Both the position numbers and the translations under genes were made by a program. The notes under the pieces are model-generated. The model was not told the DNA's origin and ran no database searches. It was given only the letters and a program-made list of their open reading frames with translations. From Perkinsus marinus ATCC 50983 (taxonomy: Eukaryota; Perkinsozoa; Perkinsida; Perkinsidae), in assembly GCF_000006405.1 (NCBI RefSeq), contig NW_003202280.1:35868-77955 (forward strand): a DNA stretch of 42,088 nucleotides, read 5' to 3'. Positions 10,426 to 19,635 of this stretch are shown here, piece after piece. Numbering within the stretch: position 1 is the first letter of the stretch; the number at the start of each line of letters is the position of its first letter.

Positions 10426-12525
10426 ATGGCTCCTAGTAAGCAGTCGCATGTCATGGAGGAGTCCTGGCCCACTGAAGAGGAGGAGCGACAGTCGTCGTCC
10501 TCGTCAGTGAGTTCTAATGGTAAGATGCATTGTTAGTAGTGCGCTGTGGTTGGCGGTGTTGGAATATATGTTCAGGAGTTTCCTCACTGGGGTTTCATCC
10601 GTTTTACGTGAAGTGGAGTAATACTCTGTGAAAAACGCGATATTCGCGAAATGCAGTAGTCGTGAAATATATTTTTCACTGGTGTTTTTCATATCACGGG
10701 TGAAACTCCGCTGATTACGATTTCGGATAAAGTGTAGAGTAGCCAATGGAAATTTCTCAAAATTCTCTCAAAATTTTCGCAAAATTTTCATGTCGGCTGC
10801 ATATGTGCAATAATATTTTCAAGCTACGTGGATATAATCGTGCGTGAAAATCTCACATTTTCACATTTTGTCCCACAAATTCTTATTACGTACTCTTATA
10901 CTTCCAGCATGTGTCAATCTTTGAGTTCCGATGAACTCTGCTTGTCTGTTTAGTATTTACGCAAGATGAAGAGAATTCGGTACAGGCCAGCGAGGTCCCG
11001 ATGGGGTGTCCATCGTGGAGAGCAAGTACGTGTGGGGGGAACTACTGTAGCTGACGGTGTGGGAAAATATGCACATAGCCAGCTACATGCGTGGAAATTT
11101 CGAGGTAAATTCTCATTGGTTTTCGTAAACTTCTTCTACCCGAATTGGTATGTAAACTTCTATTATTACTGAGGACCCAGCGGAGGAAAGCGAACATAAG
11201 TTCTAACACTGGTATCTAGTGTGGGAAAGTATGCACATGGTCAACTACATGTGTGGCCGACGGTATGAAATTTTTGAGGAAATTTTTGGAAATTCTCATT
11301 GGTTTCCGTACATTTCTACCCCACTTCGTATATAAACTTCTATAATAAGTGAGGAAAATTCCGAGCTCAGTTGAGGAAAGCGAAGATGAATTCTAACACT
11401 GGTATCTGATCGCACCAGAGAGGCTATTCAGATTCGAAGCGGCACTCAGCCGGCGGAGAAGATTGTTGCGGAACAGATGGAGTCAGCAGTAACTTGAATG
11501 CTCTACAGCGTGCTCGACCCCTTATTGTTTTTCCTCAGCTATCGCATCCCAGGCTGTGAGAATTCAGGAGCTCGAACGGCGTGAGTTCGCATCAGCCACG
11601 TCATAGAGGAGCCTGTTGTCGCTTGTAGGTATCCGTGAGCTGGAGTCCAGGGCGCGACAATGTGAGAGGATGGTTTTCAGATGGACTGCTTCAGCTTGCT
11701 TTTCTATTCTTAGTTCCGTCTGGGGAGATTCCAGAGGAAGCATCACAGCAACGAGGTGAGCTACTGTATTAGATCATCATAAGCAGTGTTTTCTCAGTTG
11801 AAGAGGTTCCCCTTACTCCATACGGTAGAGGGCAACAAAAGCAAATAATCCCACAGTGTGAGGCTGTTCACGGAAGTACGCTCGTTGAGTCTGTGTTGTT
11901 GTTAGTTATGATGCTACATAAGGACGGGAGTGACTTGACTGGGATGATGGGTGAGTGACCCCTTCCCAACTGCGGGGTTGTTGTTGTCGCCGTTGTAGGT
12001 TACAAGAATTGCGACGCTCAAAGAAGGAGCATCTGGTCAGCGCAAACCCATGCGTCCGCGGACAGAGGGGCTTGCCTCGTCGAGTCGTATCGGGGTGGCA
12101 TTAGTATTGATGATGGAGCTGAGCAAGGGGGCACACCTGCGTCCCTGCCGACCGTACCGTACCCCACGCAACTCACCGAGGATAGCTACTCTCAGCTGAT
12201 GAGTAGGTCTACAATAGGCGGCTTCCTCGTAGGGGTTTTGCTCAGGCCCGGAGCCATCGTTGTTACCGGAGTTCGATGAGTCGAATCTATTTGACCACCA
12301 CGGTGATTGGGGAAGTTATAATGACGGTCAAGAATGTACTCGGTCAGATTTGGTGTTGGACGACCCGCCTATGAGCGTCCAGGATGATCTCTGCAGAGGT
12401 GACAAAAGCTGTTGTTGGTCCTAGCTGGTCGAGAGCTGAATATTTCAGATTTGGAGAGTGAAGGCCGCAAGAGGAAGGCGGCAAGCATAGAAGGAACGGA
12501 TGATGGTGGGATGGTTTTGGGCTAG
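10426..12525 (+). CDS. Array unit D: coiled-coil protein of unknown function, phase-1 exons
   Basis: The exons I can place are 10426-10519, 10966-11025, 11423-11488, 11539-11580, 11629-11661, 11714-11755, 11798-11824, then 12246-12398 and 12449-12525 (TAG). Every one of these internal exons is a multiple of 3 long and every border is phase 1. Exons between 11825 and 12245 are unresolved (11999-12230 is open and acidic). The start is acidic and Ser-rich. Exons 4-5 encode a short coiled coil (IASQAVRIQELER then IRELESRARQ). The end is acidic with a KRK basic spot. The 42-nt coiled-coil exon has the same length and phase as those of units A and B downstream. No Rep domain follows this unit. Function unknown; membership in the same family as A and B is inferred from exon plan and coiled coil, not from strong identity. 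Confidence 0.55.
10589..10709 (+). mobile_element. Family M MITE, copy 3 (unit D intron 1)
   Basis: The left end is GGGGTTTCATCCGTTTTACG and the right end ACGGGTGAAACTCC. The flanks ACT and GCT nearly match. The core CGCGATATTCGCG is present. Confidence 0.75.
10745..10835 (-). mobile_element. Weak family R remnant, copy 5
   Basis: GGAAATTTCTCAAAATT and GCATATGTGCAATAATATTTTC resemble the inverted family R body, but the ends are not recognisable. Low confidence. Confidence 0.3.
11055..11211 (+). mobile_element. Family R hAT-like MITE, copy 6 (tandem pair)
   Basis: It runs from CGGTGTGGGAAAATATG to TTCTAACACTG. The left flank is GTAGCTGA (11047-11054). It is the first of two head-to-tail copies in unit D intron 2. 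Confidence 0.75.
11218..11401 (+). mobile_element. Family R hAT-like MITE, copy 7 (tandem pair)
   Basis: It runs from AGTGTGGGAAAG to TTCTAACACTG and carries GTATATAAACTTC. The right flank GTATCTGA (11402-11409) matches the left flank of copy 6 at 7 of 8 bases. GTATCTAG sits between the two copies, so the pair shares one outer duplication with a repeat of it in the middle. Confidence 0.75.
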
Positions 12526-13120
12526 ATCCGTATCTTTAGTAGGGGACCTCGGATATCTTTCGAGTCCTATATCGCACTGAATAGCCGTCCTTAAAAGTCT
12601 ATAGTTTCCTCTGTTACTATCATAGGAATAACGCAGAATTGATTTTCTAGGTGAGGCATTTTCTATCTGTAAATTTCATATTCGCCGTTTTTTTCCGCAT
12701 TTTTTTGAGCTGTGTATGCTCCGACCCCACAAAATTGAATCTATCTTCATCTCTATAGTAATATGAGAGATTACAACAACTAAATACATGTGTGATACTC
12801 GGTACGCAGCACAGCAATACTGGTGGAGGTAAGTGAATAGGAAGACAAACCACAATGACATAGCTAATCGATAATATAGATCAAGGAATCAAGGGAGAAC
12901 AATTGCGACGACTATCACAATATGGTTGATCTATTTCACTTAATGACTAAATACATGATAAAAATGTGGTAGCTTTAATATATAATATTAATAATAACGT
13001 TAATATAGAACGATATTGATATTATATTCCTTGAGCTGTATTCGACCCCACGAAACTCAACCGGGTCATTAAATGATAACCGCCTGTCTCTGAGACACGT
13101 AGAGGAGGCTGTAGAGGATA
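12526..13120. other. AT-rich spacer between units D and E
   Basis: No gene seen. The segment 12970-13030 is very AT-rich, with short TATTAATA-type inverted repeats. ORFs on the minus strand (up to 68 codons) look like chance. Confidence 0.4.
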
Positions 13121-13777
13121 ATGCATTTAGGTCGGGGAGAGCCCGTGGACTCATCGGAGTGGTTGGCTGAAGATGGAGGTAGGCTGATGTCTTATTGTTT
13201 GGAGCACTGTGTGTGTTGCTCTGCAAGGCTCTAGCGTAGACCAGCGCGATGGGAAGAGGCGAGTTACTACGACGACGACCTCTACTGCTCTAGCGTTGAG
13301 GCCGTCGCAGAGAACGGGTGAGTACTTGTTTTATGGTAGTGTACTATTACACTTGATACTTTACTATTACATGAGATCAGTATTGAGCGTTACTGAGATG
13401 CACTAGTACCTTGGTTATTAAAAAACATATCGTTGCATTTCTTGTGCGATAAAAGGGTTCAGAGTGAATGACGTAGTCCCTGTCAAGTAACGTGTGATCG
13501 TTCCCCGAGGGGAATCTTCGCAGTGCGGAAGATCTTTGTTATGTTCAGGCTGCGTGGGTACTCCTGTATCTGAAGTATCGCAGAAGGCTCCATCAAGACG
13601 CAAAGCGACGGCGGCGCATCGCGGAGGTAGGTGGGGTTATATTTTGATGTTAGTTGACGTGGTGTGTCGGGATCTCAGGCCCGGGAAGGAATCTATCGGC
13701 TGAGTCTGTCGTTGCGTTGCAAGAAACGAAGCAGAAAAAGAAGATGGATGATGGGCCTGTCAGGAAGGCTCCTGGTG
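13121..13777 (+). CDS. Array unit E: N-terminal exon block
   Basis: Four exons, 13121-13178 (58 nt, ATG start), 13228-13317, 13549-13626 and 13679-13777, each open and joined in phase 1 throughout. The first exon encodes MHLGRGEPVDSSEWLAEDG. The rest is Ser/Thr/Lys/Arg-rich with a TTTTT run and a charged helical stretch (LQETKQKKKMDD). The donor at 13778 is GTGAGT. The next convincing coding sequence on this strand is the Rep-like frame at 14728, so the block is probably the front of that transcription unit. The connecting exon or exons were not identified and I make no claim about the junction. Confidence 0.5.
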
Positions 13778-13794
13778 GTGAGTGGGTTCTCTCC

Positions 13795-13970
13795 TATGGG
13801 TTGGAACAGTTATATGTTATCAGTTATATATTAGTAATAACTATATAAGTTTATATAAGTTAACTATATACAGTTTTATAACTGTAATATATTTGTATAA
13901 TATGTATAACTGTATAGTATTAGTATATATTAGTATAACAGTTATATATATAGTTATATAAAGTCTGAGT
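13795..13970. repeat. TA-rich low-complexity tract
   Basis: A stretch dominated by TTATATA / TAACTATATA words with many short inverted repeats (for example AGTTATATAT and ATATATAACT). It separates the unit E exons from the Rep-like sequence. Confidence 0.7.
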
Positions 13971-14727
13971 TAGTTTTTAGTCTACATAAACCCATGAGTT
14001 ACTATTACCGTGGATGGTGGTGTATAGGGGACTTGTTTACGGCCCTAGCCTAGTGAGATGCATATAAGGAGTTATACGTAACCTGTTTCGATACAGTATG
14101 AAGTATTAGATAGTTTTATAGTAGCTGCTGTGGTTGGCTGCAGCATTTTCTGGTCAATTAAATACCTTGCCTGAATTTTCGATATTTTAACTATTTTTTC
14201 AAAGTTTTTTTTACCGACTGTTTCTGATGAATTACTCGAAGTTTCTATTGAATAGCTGACCATATCAAATACGTACTGACGTCCATCAACGCAGTTAGCT
14301 TCGGCGGAACGAAACAAACGGGTACCCGATCCAATCCTCTCCATCTCAATGCAAGCCATACTTCGCAAGAATCATGCAGAACTGAGCATGTCCCACAGCT
14401 ATGAAATCCATAGCCTCTGGAGGGTAACTGCCCGTACCAGAAATTACCCCTGAGAGAGGCAACTGACTGTCTGTAAAGCAATCATGATCATTGCATGACC
14501 AATGAGTTTGGTGACACCAGTGGGGACAGCACCATCCAGCATCTCTATGAGAGATCATCAGTCTCTTGTATTCTCATTAATGTTGATGAGAGAAGTCGAT
14601 ACATTTTGAATATGATCAGCTACTCCGCCGAAACTTTAGGAAATTCACCGAGACCGTCGGTAAAGTAATGAAAAAAATTTTCCAATTTTTTTGGACAAAA
14701 CATTGAATTGATGTGAAAGTACTGTAG

Positions 14728-16140
14728 TTGATACTTGAAATTGCACCAATTGTGGGAAATGTGAAGCAACGCTGCTCAGGGACCCAGAAGGCATCTCAAG
14801 AGAGCTCACAGATCAAGGACGTATCACGTGCTTGGTCGAGGCACCAATCACGAAGTTATCTCTTCACTTGGTCACATTCTGAGGATATCGATAAGGCCAA
14901 GCCTTGCGATATGGGGAAGGAGGAGCTGAGCGGTATAATACTCACTATCAATAGAGGCAAAAGTCTATTATACTATTCCATTTTCCACGAGCGACATAAG
15001 GATGGCAACATGCACGCCCACTTCCTCATGAAGTATGCAACTCCGACCCGGTGGAAACAACTGGCCGATACTCTCCGCAACGTGTATCGCATTTTCGCGT
15101 CGGTCAGCTGTGCTGTGCCGAAGCCAGGGTTCAAGATCTGCATGTACCCAGTGCTCTTCAGCTACTGCTTCCGAACCAATCCTGATAAGCCTCTGATAGA
15201 CCTCGATTTGAAACCATATCTTTCCGAGAGGCACCCCGATCCTACCGCGCTGATAGTCCCTCGAACGCGGCAGGAGAAGGCGAAACGAGTCAGAGCGATG
15301 GATAGATGTGACTTCCAGGAGTTCGTGGTGAAGAATAATATAAAAACAGAGAATGAGGTTTTGGAGTACGCCTGCAGGGACAAAGCGCTCAATATGCTTG
15401 CAATGAATTTGAAGACGGACATCCAGGCCCTCATTGATCGGTCGTGGCAGATCGCGGGAGCTGCGCGGCGGCGCGTTGAGGAGAGCAAGAGCCCTATGGA
15501 AAAGGTCAAGGCTTGCCTCGGAGCCGAATGTTCGTGTGCAAGTCCTGGACTGTGGTTTGAGAAAGTATCAGAAGTTGTGGTACGAAATCTCCGACAAGAG
15601 GGAGCGGAGAGGCTGCGGGAGGACATAATAAGGAACCTTGAGGAAGGACGGTCGAAGCAAACGAATGTGGTGATCTATGGTGTGGCCTCCAGCGGCAAGA
15701 CGGCGATCCTACAGCCGTTAACACGAATACTGAAGTGTGCAGCGACACCTGATTCGGGCAAGTTCTCTCTCGAAGACCTTCTGGAATGTGAGTGCATCTT
15801 CTGGAACGACTTCCGTTTGAAAAGCCTGGGTGAGGCTTGCGATATGGGGAAGCTGCTGAACCTCCTGGAAGGCGGCGGCATTAAGATTAGCCGACCTCGA
15901 AATCACAAGCAGAATGACTCTTTTTTCACGAAACTGGTACCTATTTTTATAACGTGTAATGCTCTCCCTAGCCCTCGGGAGGAGCAGGATAGAGAGCCTT
16001 TGATTGAGAGGCTTCAGCGACGTCATTTCTTTCCGTATATGATCGATCATAAGGAGCAGGTGAGACGGATCGATCCTTGCACCCGATGTTTTGCTGAATG
16101 GCTTTTCACTGCCACCTTAGCTCAGACTCAGCATGAATGA
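14728..16140 (+). CDS. CRESS-DNA-virus-like Rep (HUH endonuclease + SF3 helicase), captured copy, looks whole in its core
   Basis: An open frame of 470 codons that begins directly after an AG (TACTGTAG) and not at an ATG, so its start probably comes from an upstream exon. Parts in order: motif I YLFTW (residues 44-48), HUH motif HAH in NMHAHFLMKY (96-98), a Tyr-containing EYACRDK (from 213) at the expected motif III place, Walker A GVASSGKT (318-325), Walker B ECIFWNDF (355-362), SF3 motif C PIFITCN (405-411), an Arg-rich ERLQRRHFF, and a C-terminal CTRC pair. This order is that of rolling-circle Reps of CRESS-DNA viruses (parvovirus NS1 has a similar order). In viruses such proteins nick and unwind single origins. 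The conserved core looks whole here. It sits amid spliced host-style exons with no capsid gene nearby, so I treat it as an old integrated or domesticated copy. The family assignment is by motif; nearest relatives are unknown. Confidence 0.85.
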   Translation: MILEIAPIVGNVKQRCSGTQKASQESSQIKDVSRAWSRHQSRSYLFTWSHSEDIDKAKPCDMGKEELSGIILTINRGKSLLYYSIFHERHKDGNMHAHFLMKYATPTRWKQLADTLRNVYRIFASVSCAVPKPGFKICMYPVLFSYCFRTNPDKPLIDLDLKPYLSERHPDPTALIVPRTRQEKAKRVRAMDRCDFQEFVVKNNIKTENEVLEYACRDKALNMLAMNLKTDIQALIDRSWQIAGAARRRVEESKSPMEKVKACLGAECSCASPGLWFEKVSEVVVRNLRQEGAERLREDIIRNLEEGRSKQTNVVIYGVASSGKTAILQPLTRILKCAATPDSGKFSLEDLLECECIFWNDFRLKSLGEACDMGKLLNLLEGGGIKISRPRNHKQNDSFFTKLVPIFITCNALPSPREEQDREPLIERLQRRHFFPYMIDHKEQVRRIDPCTRCFAEWLFTATLAQTQHE

Positions 16141-16335
16141 TGATGATGTTTTAGATACTTTTTCTCCCCCTGTTTGGTTGTTATCAATTCGTGTCGTCGC
16201 TGCTTTTGTACACTCAGATTTGCAGCGCTGTAACGGTTGGAGGTTTACTACTAGATAATCCCAAGCAACATGTGCATGAATATAGAGTGCTTTCAACTGT
16301 TTTTGCTGTGGTGTTAGTCAATTGGGAATCGGAGT

Positions 16336-16514
16336 CAGTATTGGAATATTTGTTCGCTCCCCTCAGCTAGGCTCAGGAGTCCCTTCACTTACTATGGAAT
16401 TCGAATAGAAGTGTACAGAGACGAATAAGAATTTCCCTAAATTTTCTCGGAATTTTATTTTTTTTTCGCCAATACATGTAGTTGACCATTTTTTGTGCAT
16501 ATTTTACCACACTG
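16336..16514 (-). mobile_element. Family R hAT-like MITE, copy 8
   Basis: A complete inverted copy: it starts CAGTATTGGAATAT and ends CATATTTTACCACACTG. The flanks ATCGGAGT (16328-16335) and ATCGGAGC (16515-16522) match at 7 of 8 bases. With copies 2 and 9 this is the best support for an 8-bp target duplication and hence a hAT-type element. Confidence 0.85.
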
Positions 16515-16643
16515 ATCGGAGCACATATTGCAGGAGTTTGTCATAGTGGGACCCTTCCATCGCGCTGTCAGTGTGCGTATATGAGAGCCACATATAAACT
16601 TTGTAAATATATTGTTTACTATATGAATATAAATATGAATACT

Positions 16644-16767
16644 GGAGTTTCACCCGTTTTACGTGAAGTAGCGTGAAAGTTGGTGAAAAACGCGATATTC
16701 GCGGTGATATGCAGTAGTCGTGAAATATGTTTTTCACTAGTGTTTTTCACATCACGGGTAAATCTCC
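16644..16767 (+). mobile_element. Family M MITE, copy 4
   Basis: The ends are GGAGTTTCACCCG and ACGGGTAAATCTCC. Flanking ACT (16641-16643) and ACT (16768-16770) form a perfect 3-bp target duplication. Confidence 0.8.
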
Positions 16768-16949
16768 ACTGTATAAAGGTTTACTATAAAGAGACAGGCC
16801 CTGATTGTGCCTGTGGCAGAGTGAAACGAGTACGTCCTTCATTGCTGGTTGTGAGTTTTCAGTACTGCTATCAGGCAAAGGCTTAGTTGCTCTGATGTTG
16901 ATATCATCAATATGATTAGAACGTTGATTACCTTGATAGTGCTCAAGTA

Positions 16950-17670
16950 ATGTCGAATCCATCACACACTTCCGCCTCCAACCATGGCCAACCTCTTGTT
17001 GATGATGGTGAGTGCACTCTGGGAAACAACCCCTCGTTCTTCTTTTCACTACTACTACTACTACAGTTCTAGTATCGGCATGTCTTCTGATTGCTTCTTT
17101 CTATATTGTGGGCTCCGATTCGGAGTTCATTACCTCTTTCTACTACTGCTGATATTCCTTCCGCTTCACGCTTCGTATCGCATCGACTTTTGTGTGCTGT
17201 ACGGCTATGAGGTTCTCCCCCTTGGCTGTAGTTACCATGCAGTACTACTCCAACCTGCCGGAGGGAACTCTCCCGATCGCCGATGATGACGAGACCATCC
17301 CGTACCCAGCGTGTTCGGCGTCGACTGTGGCCGAGAGTGAGCCCAATAGATCATAACAACTTCTAATGACTGCTTCCCTTTCAGTGGGGAGAGACGGGCC
17401 TTCATCGGTGGTTGCTCGCCAGAACCTCGAGATCATGGCTCTCAAGGAACGTGAGCTGTTCACTTGATAGTGTGGTCGAGTAACTCTCCTATTGGTCAGG
17501 CATACGCGTTTTGGAGGAGGAGAAAATGTGGTTGGAGTGGCGTGAGGGAAACCATTAAAGAATTTGTTGATATCTTCTTCATGTTTCAGGTCTTCATAAA
17601 ACTTGTATCAAGTGCCGTGAATGTCCATGCCGAAGACAGGAGGAAGTAAAGCGACAGGCTCTCGATCTAT
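16950..17670 (+). CDS. Array unit A: N-terminal exon block (coiled coil + Cys cluster)
   Basis: Five exons: 16950-17007 (58 nt, ATG), 17232-17336, 17385-17450, 17500-17541 (42 nt) and 17590-17670. All internal exons are multiples of 3 and all borders are phase 1; every join keeps an open frame. Exon 2 has the acidic motif NLPEGTLPIADDDETIPYP. Exons 3-4 form a short coiled coil (NLEIMALKER then IRVLEEEKMWLEW). Exon 5 has a Cys cluster, TCIKCRECPC, suggestive of metal binding. Unit B shows the same order with the same 42-nt coiled-coil exon. The last donor is GTAAGT at 17671. The Rep-like frame beyond 18617 is probably the downstream part of the same unit, but the 100-N gap hides the connection. 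Function unknown. Confidence 0.6.
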
Positions 17671-18327
17671 GTAAGTCTGTAGATAATCGCGAATGGCATT
17701 AATAGAAACGTTAAGTCTGGGGGTTGATGATGGGTCGTGGTGAATGCGAACTTGAATCGAATGACTTGAACTTCAACGAACTCGTTGCCAGCACTAATCA
17801 ATCACCGTGTCGAGAAGTGGTACAGTACGCGCAATCCAAAGACCCATTTCGTGTGGCAGCCTCAACTTCCTAACTACTGCTCATATAAACCTGAAATTTC
17901 GTATAGGAACTCTCTGAATATGGTTACATTGTTTAAATATTCCACGGACTTGATATTCCAAAAAAATACACTTTTCGGATCCCCCTTGTGCACATTCCAC
18001 TTCTAAAAGAGAACAAGATAACAAGTAAAATCCGTGGTATATCTAAACAATATGACTATTTTCAGAGAGTTCCTATACAAAATTTCAGATTGATATGAGC
18101 AGTAGTTCTTGGGGTTGTCACACGAAATTAGATCTTTAGATTGCGCGTACTGCATACTCTTGAAAGCAAACGTGGTATGTCATCGCCTAATACGCCCGAA
18201 GAAGGTTTCCTTAGTCGATAGGCTCCACGTATAACCCTGGTTCGATACCCACACCTGTGGTTTTTCACATAACTTCGGTTGTAGATGGTGTGGTATGAGT
18301 ACGACACTTATATATTATATACTAAGG
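17671..18327. other. Intron-like stretch of unit A
   Basis: It holds the fold-back element described separately and otherwise no coding signal. A TTCGATACC word near 18240 looks like a tRNA B box but no cloverleaf forms. Confidence 0.4.
17823..18153. mobile_element. Fold-back element with ~140-bp inverted arms
   Basis: The left arm starts CAGTACGCGCAATC at 17823 and the right arm ends GATTGCGCGTACTG at 18153. The arms pair for most of about 140 bases, including ACTACTGCTCATAT and GGAACTCTCTGAA, with scattered mismatches and a short centre near 17965-18015. No target duplication was found. A transcript would form a long hairpin inside the presumed unit A intron. Confidence 0.75.
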
Positions 18328-18512
18328 CAATGTAGGAGGATATGCACATGGTCAACTACATGTGTCGATGACAATATGGAAAATTTGAGGAAGTTTCGGG
18401 AGACTGCTGTTGATTTCTGAATACTTCTACCCAAATTTGTATATAAATTCTCATGATTAGTGAGAAAACTCCCGAGCTCAGCTGAGGAAAGCGAGCATAT
18501 ATTCCAACACTG
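18328..18512 (+). mobile_element. Family R hAT-like MITE, copy 9
   Basis: A complete copy of 185 bp with ends CAATGTAGG and ATTCCAACACTG. The flanks TACTAAGG (18320-18327) and TACTGAGG (18513-18520) match at 7 of 8 bases. It contains GCACATGGTCAACTACATG and GTATATAAATTC. It lies about 100 bp upstream of the second Rep-like frame. Confidence 0.85.
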
Positions 18513-18616
18513 TACTGAGGAGCCCTGATATAGACTACTTCACAGGCAATAAGAGTTGTGCCATTGCTCTAGTCTGCTGCAAGGGAATCTGTTAGTAGCT
18601 GTGGTTCATTCCAATC

Positions 18617-19255
18617 ATGGAGAGAGATAGTCNNNNNNNNNNNNNNNNNNNNNNNNNNNNNNNNNNNNNNNNNNNNNNNNNNNNNNNNNNNNNNNNNNNN
18701 NNNNNNNNNNNNNNNNNNNNNNNNNNNNNNNNAGAGGGAGCTCAACAGCTGAGAGAGGACATAATAGAGAATATCGAGGAGGGTCGGTCGAGTAAGACGA
18801 ACGTGGTGATTTATGGTGTGCCCTTCAGTGGCAAGGCTGCTATACTGCGACCTCTAGCTCAAATTCTGAAGTGCGCTAAGGTTCCCAAGAAGGGCAAGCT
18901 CTCACTGAAGGGGCTATCCGACTGCGAGTGCATCTTGTTCAATCAATTCTCTTTGGAGCACCTGGGTGACGGATTGGACTTGGAGACGCTCCTCAGCCTC
19001 CTCGAAGGCCGCCCTGTTGAGGTGAATAATACCACCACTTTCGACGAGTTGGTACCAATATTTATCACTTGTAATTCGCTCCCTGAGCCACAAGGAGAAC
19101 GACATAGGAACGCCCTTCGTGAAAGGCTAGGACGATGTCATTACTTCCCACACAAGTTGGAGAGGGATGAGAGGGAAAAACCCATCAAACCCTGCTGCCG
19201 TTGCTTCGCTGACTGGCTTCTCACCGAACGATACCGTAACACGGACAAAGCATGA
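18617..19255 (+). CDS. Second Rep-like copy: SF3 helicase part, interrupted by sequence gap
   Basis: The visible part after the gap encodes the SF3 helicase half of a Rep-like protein. It has a Walker A-type loop in YGVPFSGKAAIL, then CECILFNQF, motif C PIFITCN and a C-terminal CCRC pair, ending in TGA. Over the ATPase core it is about 60% identical by eye to the copy at 14728-16140, so the two are old paralogues and not a recent duplication. The first part of this frame is hidden by N, so I cannot say whether an endonuclease domain is present. CRESS-virus-like family; treated as a captured fossil copy. Confidence 0.75.
   Translation: MERDSXXXXXXXXXXXXXXXXXXXXXXXXXXXXXXXXXXEGAQQLREDIIENIEEGRSSKTNVVIYGVPFSGKAAILRPLAQILKCAKVPKKGKLSLKGLSDCECILFNQFSLEHLGDGLDLETLLSLLEGRPVEVNNTTTFDELVPIFITCNSLPEPQGERHRNALRERLGRCHYFPHKLERDEREKPIKPCCRCFADWLLTERYRNTDKA
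18633..18732. other. Assembly gap (100 N)
   Basis: Exactly 100 N, the usual placeholder for a gap of unknown size. It falls inside the second Rep-like copy, where near-identical paralogues could have collapsed during assembly. Confidence 0.99.
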
Positions 19256-19635
19256 TTAATGTTGTTTCTTGTCCCCGACTATTGAGTGCCTCAATGTGAT
19301 CCCATAACGCTGCACACGATCGACATACTCCCCGAACTCGTTCCCGTTGTGGTTCACTCATAGGAATGGCCCCTGCAGCTCCCCCATGTTGTCATGACTC
19401 TATGTGATGGATTTCTTCCATGCATGGAAATGTTGAGTGCGCTTCCGTCGGCCTTTGCATCTGTTGTGTTCGTTAGTGGAAGTGGATGGGCTCGATAGTA
19501 AAGTATCGTACTGCTTGTCTCGTAAGCTCGCTGATTGACTTGTCTTTGCGAAAAAGCAAAAATCTGTGAGTAGTAATCTGCGACCATCAGCGGCAGTCGA
19601 GGCCTCCGTCGAGTTAGTCCAAGCTGCTTTGAAAT

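Larger units (their letters stand above)
16141..16949. other. Spacer between array units, repeat-filled
   Basis: It contains family R copy 8 (16336-16514) and family M copy 4 (16644-16767). No gene is seen in the remaining sequence. Confidence 0.5.

Noticed and set aside
10095-10472. 125-codon minus-strand frame
   Set aside because: It overlaps the first exon of unit D on the other strand, has Thr/Ser/Ile-rich composition with no domain, and has no partner exons.
6201-11401. Family R copies as introner elements (whole introns made of the repeat)
   Set aside because: The copies lie inside larger introns or between genes, have 8-bp duplications and do not themselves start with GT and end with AG.
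14072-14558. Minus-strand gene opposite the unit E intron
   Set aside because: Three overlapping short frames (60-98 codons) have no consistent splice joins and no recognised domain.
15162-15626. 154-codon minus-strand frame
   Set aside because: Antisense shadow of the Rep-like coding frame.
18205-18260. Possible tRNA around GGTTCGATACC
   Set aside because: The putative A and B boxes are about 28 bp apart and no anticodon stem forms.
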